Shown here: in pieces, positions 19,701-26,658 of the stretch
Numbering within the stretch: position 1 is the first letter of the stretch
Layout: each line of letters starts with the position of its first letter
NCBI GenBank assembly: GCA_964459465.1
Contig: CAYWLR010000003.1
Span: forward strand, 124,001-188,000
Length of the DNA: 64,000 bases
Direction of reading: 5' to 3'
DNA from: CALAMC01 sp964459465
GTDB lineage: Bacteria > Zixibacteria > MSB-5A5 > GN15 > PGXB01
Notes under the pieces: generated by a model
What the model was told of the DNA's origin: nothing
Seen by the model: only the letters and a program-made list of their open reading frames with translations
Databases searched by the model: none
Translations under genes and position numbers: made by a program

Positions 19701-22292
19701 ATTGTCGTCAATGAATTGGGCAATCAACCGCCGGTGATTACCGGTGTGGCCGATGTCACCATCGATGAAGGCGATTCACTGGTGGTGGTCGTCACGGCGA
19801 CCGATCCCGAAGGCGGCTCCGTTTTCTTTACCTTAAGCACAAACATAATTTCATATAATTTTGTTGACAGCGGCAATGGCGTCGCCGTTTTCCGAACATC
19901 CGCCAGTTACTTCGATGCCGGAGTTAAAACCCTGACATTTTTCGCCATTGACAATGGAACGCCCATCGCCACCGGCTCGGCCACTATGACTATCACAATT
20001 AATGACGTCAACCAGCCCCCGAAGTTTGTTGACCTTGGTACCGTCGGCGTCAGGATCGGCAGAACCTTGAATTTGACCATTGTCGCCAGCGATTCGACCG
20101 ACCCCATTTCGTCCCACCGGCTGTTCTTGACTGCCGTCGGACTTCCGGCTAATTCGACATTTCTTGATAACGGCGATAATACCGCCACCTTCACTTTCAC
20201 TCCGGAAGCATCCCAGGTGGGCCAGTTTATCGTAACCTTTATCGCCACCGACCAGGGGACACCACAACTGTCAACCAACTATCCTCTGACCATATCCGTT
20301 GTCCTGCAAAACCGTAAACCGGTTTTCGTGTCGCTTCCGCAGTCGGGCGAGGTCCTTGAAGGAGAGCCATTGTCGTTTACCGTCACCGCGACCGACCCCG
20401 ATGGCACCATTCCGGTTTTGAGCGCCACGGGCCCGGGAACCACCGGTCTTCCTGATAACGCCTCTTTTGTCGACAATCTCGACGGAACCGGTTTGTTTAC
20501 GTTCAACCCCAGCTATGTGCAGTCGGGCCTGTATGGTATTTATTTCCAGGCCTATGATGGCATCGACATGGAAAAAAGCGACCCGGTTCTGATTCAGGTT
20601 TATGAAGCCGGCAACCAGGCCCCGCAGGTTCAACCCGCATCACCCCCGGCCATTACCGAAGGCGAAACGCTTGTTTATGACGTGTCGGCCATTGACCCGG
20701 ATGGTACCATTCCGACTTTGCGGGCCGAGGCGGTCCCCGAGAACGCTACCTTCACCGACAACGGCAACGGCACCGGCACCATCAATTTTGCGCCCCTTTA
20801 TTACCAGAGCGGGCTGTATGACATTATCATTATCGCTTCGGACGGCGAGTTCGAGGATACGCTGGTCGTGACCCTGACCGTGCTCGAAGCCGGCAATCAG
20901 GACCCGTCACTGGCCGAAATCGCCGACGTGACCGTCAACGAAGGCCAGACCATTAATTTCACCATAACTGCCACCGACCCCGATAATGATATCCTGGAAT
21001 TTACCAGCAGTGCCCTGCCCGGATCGGCAACTTTAACCGATAATGGCGACAATACGGCCACCTTCAACTGGGTGACCGGATACTTTGATGACGGTATCTA
21101 TGATATAACTGTAACCGTCACCGACCCGGCCTCCGGGACTGACTCGCGGTCGTTTACCATAACCGTTAACAACATGAATCGCATGCCTTATGGTATGCCG
21201 TCGATTTATACGCGAACCATTTACGAACAAGATACGCTGGTCATAAGAGTGACCGGAACCGACCCCGACCTGACCATACCGATAATCCGGTTTGATTCGA
21301 CCAATTATACCCTGCGTCCCAGCATGACCTTTGTTGACAGCGGCAATGGCGTGGCGACTTTGACCTTCATTCCGACCTATACTGAAGGCGGCCCGACCCC
21401 CGGAACCCAGTACTTTGTCCGCTTCCTGATTATCGATTCCGAAGACCCCGATTCGATTTTTTATACCAATCCCAATACACAGATTTTCGTCCTCAACCGC
21501 AATATGCCGCCTCAAATCGAACCCATCGCCGATGTCACCGTCACCGAAGGCCAGTCCATCTCGTTCGGGATAATTGTCCACGATGTGGATAAGGCTATTC
21601 CCATTACAACCTCCCCATTGCCCGAAGGTGCCAATTTCCTGGATTGGGGTAATAATTTCGGTGTCTTTGGCTGGACTCCCAATTATCTGCAATCCGGGGT
21701 TTATCCGATCGAGATCTACGCCACCGACCAGTATGGCCCTGGCGTCAATGACATTGTTATTGATACCGCCGCGTTTACTATCACGGTTCTTGAAGCGGGG
21801 AATCAGGCGCCCCGCCTGACATCATCGCTGGCGGACACTTCAATCGCTATCGTCAACCGGACCGACACTACTCATCTGATTTTTGTCGATCCGGAACTGG
21901 AAAGCATAACCATAACTGCCAGTTTTGTACCGTTGAATGCACACTTTGTTGATTCCGGCAACGGCGCTGCAAGTTACCTGTATTCGCCCAATTTCTCGGA
22001 TTTGGGCCAGATTTTTGATGTCTCCTTTACGGCGACCGATGCCAGCGGTGCCGCCACCGTCGTGAAAACAACCTTCAAAGTGCTGGAATTCGTGCGCGGC
22101 GACGCCAATTCCGATAATGACCTGGATATGGCCGACGCCATGTTTCTGTTTAATTTCCTCTATCGCGAGGGCCAGCCGCCGGCATTGATGGATGCCGCCG
22201 ACGCCAATCGCGACACCGATGTGAACCTGATTGACGCCCTTTATCTGCTGAATTATTTCTTCAGACAGGGGCCGCCGCCGCCCTCCGATTAA
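16719..22292 (+). CDS. Large secreted Ig/cadherin-like repeat protein ending in a dockerin
   Basis: 1857 aa from ATG 16719, preceded by GGGAGGA eight bases upstream. A second start, GTG 16761 with GGAGG seven bases upstream, gives a shorter and more typical signal peptide (MRRNKRQIKWPLITAW ... SSAFAQ), so either may be used. After an N-terminal beta domain and an FN3-like segment, a TIG/IPT domain (~245-332) precedes four of the ~96-aa repeats found in the previous gene. About eleven divergent Ig/cadherin-like domains with ASDPDGTIPVL motifs follow. The C-terminus (~1790-1857) is a dockerin with two loops, GDANSDNDLDMADAMFLFNF and ADANRDTDVNLIDALYLLNY. It starts 15 bases after the giant gene and is followed by a strong terminator, so it closes the transcript. 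A dockerin end suggests docking to a cohesin rather than covalent tail anchoring. Confidence 0.9.
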   Translation: MTIKRHIDIDGGCKVRRNKRQIKWPLITAWLAIGLILNASSAFAQGSIFGTVTNSDAGVPANGDISFFGYLDNTDEEIRIETSTGAGYDAGNWFDDFQNYLTEAPGNPYDYHFYNIANGEGFVLSKAIPNNSFQQENIVLGTVVWPAAPTGLSGTAISGSAVLITWNGIPGLTYHVYRKIASSGGSFFRLDNPAGSLANPGVADSFFVDVTADGATTYHYLIIAQNVSNDLGPHSAILTVNASDIQSPVLASISPTTGVNTGGTLVNVYGSGFDPAGTSVSFGGTLAAGTYLSPYHLTVNTPAGALGATDVTVINTASGLSSNTLTGAFTYYSNAAPVVADIPDQTIAEGGTFATINLDDFVSDIDNADSEMSWSYSGNTDLTVNISASRVATITIPNVNWNGAETITFTATDPGSLSGSDAATFTVTAVNDAPVVADIPDQTVAEGGTFATINLDNYVSDVDNLPTEMTWTYSGNTDLTVSIASRVATVTIPDVNWNGTETITFTATDPGLLFGSDAATFTVTAVNDAPVVADIPDQTIIEGETFATINLDDFVSDIDNTDDEIAWTFSGNADLVVSINASRVATISIPNPDWYGVETITFTATDPGLLSDSDDATFTVTAVNDAPVVADIPNQTIAEGASFATINLDDYVTDVDNDDSEITWIYSGNIQLTVNISASRVATITTPSSGWNGSETITFTATDPGLLSDSDDAVFTVSGENDAPILDPIGPKTVAENDNLNFIVTASDPEGVIPTLSATGLPANATFNDNLNGTGIFDFNPNFDQAGIYQVVFKAFDGILVDSEVVAITVINTNRPPVLATIGTRNTTEGVQLTFTVSASDADGTIPVLTTSTLPGSALFADNGDGTGLFDWTPDFTQAGDYTVTFYANDGTDEVFEEVLISVAESGNQPPTVDPVEPQTVAEGNPLTILITASDPDGTIPVLTADSLPDNATFTDNLDGTGTIDFTPDFSQSGTYRVLVMADDGEFVDTMIIVIVVNELGNQPPVITGVADVTIDEGDSLVVVVTATDPEGGSVFFTLSTNIISYNFVDSGNGVAVFRTSASYFDAGVKTLTFFAIDNGTPIATGSATMTITINDVNQPPKFVDLGTVGVRIGRTLNLTIVASDSTDPISSHRLFLTAVGLPANSTFLDNGDNTATFTFTPEASQVGQFIVTFIATDQGTPQLSTNYPLTISVVLQNRKPVFVSLPQSGEVLEGEPLSFTVTATDPDGTIPVLSATGPGTTGLPDNASFVDNLDGTGLFTFNPSYVQSGLYGIYFQAYDGIDMEKSDPVLIQVYEAGNQAPQVQPASPPAITEGETLVYDVSAIDPDGTIPTLRAEAVPENATFTDNGNGTGTINFAPLYYQSGLYDIIIIASDGEFEDTLVVTLTVLEAGNQDPSLAEIADVTVNEGQTINFTITATDPDNDILEFTSSALPGSATLTDNGDNTATFNWVTGYFDDGIYDITVTVTDPASGTDSRSFTITVNNMNRMPYGMPSIYTRTIYEQDTLVIRVTGTDPDLTIPIIRFDSTNYTLRPSMTFVDSGNGVATLTFIPTYTEGGPTPGTQYFVRFLIIDSEDPDSIFYTNPNTQIFVLNRNMPPQIEPIADVTVTEGQSISFGIIVHDVDKAIPITTSPLPEGANFLDWGNNFGVFGWTPNYLQSGVYPIEIYATDQYGPGVNDIVIDTAAFTITVLEAGNQAPRLTSSLADTSIAIVNRTDTTHLIFVDPELESITITASFVPLNAHFVDSGNGAASYLYSPNFSDLGQIFDVSFTATDASGAATVVKTTFKVLEFVRGDANSDNDLDMADAMFLFNFLYREGQPPALMDAADANRDTDVNLIDALYLLNYFFRQGPPPPSD
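17727..18887 (+). repeat. Four tandem ~290-bp coding repeats shared with the preceding gene
   Basis: Four in-frame units of the same APVVxDIPxQTIxEG ... WNGSETITFTATDPG type as in 6018-15290, totalling 387 codons. Their presence in both adjacent genes points to duplication or gene conversion between them. Confidence 0.9.
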
Positions 22293-22317
22293 CAGGCAAT
22301 TTTATTGCGCCAAACAT

Positions 22318-22351
22318 GGCCGATCCGGAAATGTTCGGATCGGCCTTTTTT
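22318..22351 (+). terminator. Strong intrinsic terminator
   Basis: A perfect 10-bp stem GGCCGATCCG (22318-22327) / CGGATCGGCC (22336-22345) with an 8-base loop is followed by TTTTTT. It lies 26 bases after the stop codon of the 1857-aa gene and ends the large surface-protein transcript. Confidence 0.93.
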
Positions 22352-22442
22352 ATTGTCATTTAACGACTTGTAAAATTAAATCCATCTTTGGCAAGGGGCT
22401 TGTTCGGCGCAAATTTTGTTGGGCCTGTTTCCATTAAAATTC

Positions 22443-22471
22443 TTGACAATAACTGCCCCTGAACATATTTT
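22443..22471 (+). promoter_or_regulatory. Sigma70-like promoter for the propeller/dockerin gene
   Basis: TTGACA (22443-22448), a 17-base spacer, and TATTTT (22466-22471). The predicted transcript start near 22478 would give a leader of almost 400 bases before the ATG at 22872. Confidence 0.6.
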
Positions 22472-22478
22472 ATTAATG

Positions 22479-22871
22479 CTACTGGGTTTTTGGAAATTAA
22501 AAAATATCGCAGACCAAAAGGGTCAAAGTAAACCTCACTTGCTTGGTTGGTTCGGCATGTTTAGCATGATTGCGAGTCCTGCAAAGCCGACGAGTTAATA
22601 TCCCAAAGGGTGTAAATCTTTAAAACACAATTTGCTTTGCTGTATTTGACGGCGTAATGCAATTGAAAAGCTATCTACAGGTAAAAAAGTAAACGGGAAC
22701 CTTTAACTAATTGAGTAGCTGAAGGGAGGTGGTTACCGACAGCAGAATTCGTTTCGTGCACCGGTTTTTCATGGAAACCGCGAGCACGTTGTGTTTTCGT
22801 TCTCGTATACCACTGAAAAGAGGGTATAAGTTGGGAACTCTGACAAGATTCGTCTCGAAAGGAGTTAGGAA
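22479..22871 (+). other. Long leader with orphan Shine-Dalgarno-like site
   Basis: No convincing gene. The leader has a near-perfect anti-16S match (GGGAGGTGG, 22724-22732) that is not placed before the main start codon. In its reading frame, codons stay open from 22723 to a TGA at 22873-22875 that overlaps the main ATG as ATGA; GTG at 22756 is a possible start. A small inverted repeat CGGTTT/AAACCG lies just after it. The real start of the next gene has its own AAAGGAG site. A leader peptide or structured regulatory RNA is possible but unproven. Confidence 0.35.
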
Positions 22872-25800
22872 ATGACGAAGAAATTATCGGTGATTTTCAT
22901 CCTTGCCTTTGTGATGTTGGCGCTTCTGGCAACAACCTCATTTGGTATGACTGATGCCGATAAGAAGAAATATTTCAACCAGCGCAAGATTGGCTCGATG
23001 CCGTTGGCCAAAATGGCTGGTAATGAAAAAATTTACAACCCGATTACTGCCGACCGTAATTCGGTCAACCAGAGCCTGGGTTTCGACGATTATTTCGCTT
23101 CGAACTCTCCCGGTCTTCAGGTTGGCACGACCACCTATGATTATCAGGCAAACGGTCGTATGAACCGTATGGTTGACTGGCGGACCACCCAGAACGTCCA
23201 TTTCACATGGATGGTTCAGTCCTCGTTCGACCTTGGCAGTGACCGCGGCACTTCTTATGAATACTGGAACGCCTCGGCGGCTCCGCCCAAACTGGTCTTC
23301 CAGGGCGCTGCCGGTGGCGGTACTGCCGTGCACCCGCGTCTGGGCGGCGGCAATAACTATTCCGGTTATGTTGGTATGGATATGGCCCCGGACGGCCGTA
23401 TCATAATTTACAACCACCATCAACTGGGTGACCCCAGAAACATGTCAACGGTCTGGCCGGACTTGAGCGTTGGCGGCGGCTTCTTTACCCCGTATCGCAG
23501 CCGTCTGCCCGACACCACCGCCGGTTATGACGCCGATCCCGACACCTCGTCGTTCATCTGGCCGTCTTGCGAAATACAGATCCGTGACTTTCTCTGGGAT
23601 GCCAATAGCGATCCGGATACCGTTATTCACGTTTTTGCACAGGAATCTTTGAGCGACGCCGGTGCGCCGCAGAAGATTCACTATTTCCGTCGCGTCGGTG
23701 GCTATGTCACCTATGCTTGGGACTATCCTCCGCTTGTCGTCGATACCGTCCATGACATCGGCCAGACCGTGGTTGCTTCGCGCAACAGCAATAAAGTCTG
23801 GTTGGTCTGGATGGCCAACCCGCCGGGCATACCGGGTGCTTCGGAATCGATTTCCCGTGGTCTGCAGCGTGTGAACGACCTGTTCTACATGATGTCGACC
23901 GATATGGGTACTCCGGGAACCTGGGGTAGCAAGGTTAACGTCACGGCGTGGGACAGCTCGCAACCGGGCTGGGTTCTCCACACCGACCTGTCGGCCCTGG
24001 TGGGTCAGACCGATGACCTCCTGCACGTTATCTGGAACGCCCGTGAAGTGGCCCCGGATCCGTCCGGTGGTCTCGGCACCTATCAGCACTTCTACGGTTC
24101 ACGTCTGTTCCACTATGTCGAAGGTGACCGTCCCCGTGTGGTCAAGGACGCCAACTGGGATCTCGACCCCGACAATCCGTGCCATGGCGGTGCCTGGAAC
24201 GAAATGTCGATCGTGAAGATGCAACTGGCCGAGTGCGATGGCAAGTTCTATGCCCTGTTTGTCATGTTCAATGACATTTACAACGGCATCAATGATGACT
24301 GCCATAATCGCGCTTTTGCCAGTAGCGAAGCCAGCGGCACAGCCAACGGCGAGCTGTTCATTTCAATATCGAACAACAGCGGCAAGAACTGGGATATTGC
24401 TCGTAACCTGACAAATTCCCGGACGCCTCGTTGCGACTCCTCGGAAGCCCTGGGCGGCACGCTGGAATGCGACGCCGACATGTGGCCGGCCATTTCCCGC
24501 TATGGTATGCAGGTTACCACCGGTAACTTCGCCGGTGTGCCGATTGTCACCCCGGCCGGCGGCGGGACTTCGAACTGGTACCTGGATGTCTTCTATGTCA
24601 ACGACAAGCATCCGGGCGGCGCCGTTCAGGATGCCGGTGTTTGGACCGTCAACCCGATGAAGTGGTTCCGCGTCCCGTGCGTCGAGCCGGTCCCGAACCC
24701 GCTTCCGATTTTCTCGCCCAGCCAGATTGCCGATCCGACCTGGACCAAGCCGCTCACGCCGCTTGATACGGTTGTTCGGATTGAAAACATCGGTAATGCC
24801 GATCTGCATATTAGTGCCGTCAATATCTTCTACAAAGCCGGCGGCCCGACGGGTTGGATCAGCTATGCCCCGGCCGTCACCACGATTCCATACCTGGATC
24901 CCAACTATGTTGACATAACTTTGACCCTGGGAACCGGTATTTCGACCGATGGTATCGGCCTGACCGGTGGCATGGTTTTCATATCTGATGCCCCGACTTC
25001 ACCTGATACCCTGCCGATTTATCTGATCGTGGCTGATACCGTTCAATTCCCGGAATATGCCATTATCCATACGGCCTGCAGCCCGGTCTATATGAATAAC
25101 GCCGGCAAACTGGGCGCCGATGCTCGTGGCAATAATTTCGGCTATAATATGAACTTCTACGATGATTGCGATACGACCGGTAATGTTCAGGGCGGTGACG
25201 ACAATTCGGCCACCTACCTGTATGAATCTTCACCGTTTATTATGAGAATCATCGGCAATGACACCGTCCTGTTCAGTTACATCTATGATGCCAACTGGCT
25301 GCAGAACGACGGTTTCCGTCCGACCGAGGGTCTGACGGTCGATTCGACCACTAACTCCAGCGTTATGGTCGGTAAGACCGGTAAGTTCCTGACCCGCGAC
25401 TCCGCGATTGTCCTGGAAAGCGAAATGTACGCTTCCCAGCATCCCGACAGTTGCAAGTTCTTCGTTCAGAAACTGCGCGTCTATCAGAAACCCGGCGCGA
25501 CCGGCACTCTGACCGGTCTGTTCATCGGTGAACTTATGGACTGGGATATCCCGTCCGACTCCGCCGTTGAAAACGGTTCCGACTTCGACCAGGCTCTCCA
25601 GCTGATGTACTGCTTCGGCGGCGAATATGGCGCCGACAGTATCGCCAATAACGATTGCGTTCTGGCCAACGATCGTATGGGTGGTCTGGCATACTATGGT
25701 GGCTACCGGGTGCCTCACTACAATGTCGATGCCTTCAACACCGACAGCTTCCCGATTGCTCTTGGTGCCTGGACCCATATGAACGCCGACTGGGTTTATC

Positions 25801-26336
25801 CGAGCGGCAATTTTGTCCCACAGCTTCTGTACAAGAAGATGGCTACCTTCAGCGGCTATGAAGCCTGGGAAGCCACCAACTCGGGTATGGAAGATTCGCT
25901 GTATCAGGATCTCCATATGGTCTCGATCTTCGGCCAATTCGACCTGGGCAAGAATGACACCCTGGTCTTTGTCAAGATCTTCTCGACCACCTACAGCGGC
26001 CTCTCCGATCTGCAGCTTAACATCGTCAAAGCCAGAAAATGGATTCAGCAGCATGACATCTTCCAGTGGCCGCCGCTGCTGGAAAATCCGAGCTGCTGCG
26101 AAGTCGGCGTTAACGCCGGTGATGCCACCGGTGACGGTGCCATTAACCTGCTCGACATCCTGTTCCTGATTGCCTACAAGTACAATACTCCTCCGGGACC
26201 GGGCAACACTGATTGTCCGGAACTGATGGATCCGACAGGTGACGGTGCTGTCAACCTGCTCGACATCCTTTACCTGATTGCCTATAAGTACAATACTCCT
26301 CCCGGGCCGGCGCCGCTTTGTCCGCCGACCAAATAA
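22872..26336 (+). CDS. Secreted beta-propeller-like protein with C-terminal dockerin
   Basis: 1154 aa, ATG 22872 with AAAGGAG upstream and a signal peptide ending ATTSFG. Residues ~70-590 are rich in short W- and N-containing strands and include a BNR/sialidase-like motif (SNNSGKNWDIARNLT), which suggests a beta-propeller; no sialidase active-site set was identified. Residues ~630-720 resemble an ASH/DUF1573-type Ig domain (VVRIENIGNADLHISAVNI). A ~330-residue beta-rich region of unknown fold follows. The last ~76 residues are a dockerin with two almost identical loops, each with a TGDGA(I/V)NLLDIL core followed by LIAYKYNTPPGP. It is monocistronic between its own promoter and a terminator. 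The dockerin suggests it binds a cohesin partner outside the cell. Substrate unknown. Confidence 0.85.
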   Translation: MTKKLSVIFILAFVMLALLATTSFGMTDADKKKYFNQRKIGSMPLAKMAGNEKIYNPITADRNSVNQSLGFDDYFASNSPGLQVGTTTYDYQANGRMNRMVDWRTTQNVHFTWMVQSSFDLGSDRGTSYEYWNASAAPPKLVFQGAAGGGTAVHPRLGGGNNYSGYVGMDMAPDGRIIIYNHHQLGDPRNMSTVWPDLSVGGGFFTPYRSRLPDTTAGYDADPDTSSFIWPSCEIQIRDFLWDANSDPDTVIHVFAQESLSDAGAPQKIHYFRRVGGYVTYAWDYPPLVVDTVHDIGQTVVASRNSNKVWLVWMANPPGIPGASESISRGLQRVNDLFYMMSTDMGTPGTWGSKVNVTAWDSSQPGWVLHTDLSALVGQTDDLLHVIWNAREVAPDPSGGLGTYQHFYGSRLFHYVEGDRPRVVKDANWDLDPDNPCHGGAWNEMSIVKMQLAECDGKFYALFVMFNDIYNGINDDCHNRAFASSEASGTANGELFISISNNSGKNWDIARNLTNSRTPRCDSSEALGGTLECDADMWPAISRYGMQVTTGNFAGVPIVTPAGGGTSNWYLDVFYVNDKHPGGAVQDAGVWTVNPMKWFRVPCVEPVPNPLPIFSPSQIADPTWTKPLTPLDTVVRIENIGNADLHISAVNIFYKAGGPTGWISYAPAVTTIPYLDPNYVDITLTLGTGISTDGIGLTGGMVFISDAPTSPDTLPIYLIVADTVQFPEYAIIHTACSPVYMNNAGKLGADARGNNFGYNMNFYDDCDTTGNVQGGDDNSATYLYESSPFIMRIIGNDTVLFSYIYDANWLQNDGFRPTEGLTVDSTTNSSVMVGKTGKFLTRDSAIVLESEMYASQHPDSCKFFVQKLRVYQKPGATGTLTGLFIGELMDWDIPSDSAVENGSDFDQALQLMYCFGGEYGADSIANNDCVLANDRMGGLAYYGGYRVPHYNVDAFNTDSFPIALGAWTHMNADWVYPSGNFVPQLLYKKMATFSGYEAWEATNSGMEDSLYQDLHMVSIFGQFDLGKNDTLVFVKIFSTTYSGLSDLQLNIVKARKWIQQHDIFQWPPLLENPSCCEVGVNAGDATGDGAINLLDILFLIAYKYNTPPGPGNTDCPELMDPTGDGAVNLLDILYLIAYKYNTPPGPAPLCPPTK

Positions 26337-26383
26337 GGAATCAGGTTTGAAGCCGACATTGTCATATTGACAATAGACGAAAA

Positions 26384-26418
26384 TCAGGAAGCCGCCAGAC
26401 CGGCGGCTTCCTGAATTT
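26384..26418 (+). terminator. Intrinsic terminator
   Basis: A perfect 13-bp stem TCAGGAAGCCGCC (26384-26396) / GGCGGCTTCCTGA (26402-26414) with a 5-base loop follows the stop codon at 26336. Only a short T-rich stretch (ATTTGTG) comes after it, but the stem is very stable. The remaining bases to 26658 hold no gene that I can support; a TATAAA at about 26641 could be the -10 for the next gene, without a good -35. Confidence 0.8.
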
Positions 26419-26658
26419 GTGAATGGATTTCTCCTAATTACCGATCGCCGCCAGCCAATGGATTTATCGCAAAAGCGGGGCCAATCTTTGTTTGAGGTAT
26501 GCGTGATTTGTCCGATAAGAAATATATAAATCCCGGCTGTTAGATCGCCACGGGCTGACCCCACCGGGGAACTATGAATTGCTTTATGGTGTTGAAAAAT
26601 AAGAACTTATACATAAATTCGATAAAAACAAGAGGTTCTGTATAAAAGAGAGGCAAAA

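Noticed and set aside
22416..22598. Possible 60-codon gene upstream of the propeller gene
   Set aside because: It spans the -35/-10 promoter elements and has no ribosome site or recognisable features.
22724..22740. Resemblance of the GGTTACCGA stretch to the 3' end of the c-di-GMP-I (GEMM) riboswitch
   Set aside because: The other conserved GEMM parts (GCAAA loops and the ACGCAAAGCC block at the right distance) are not found; a GCAAAGCC about 150 bases upstream is too far away.
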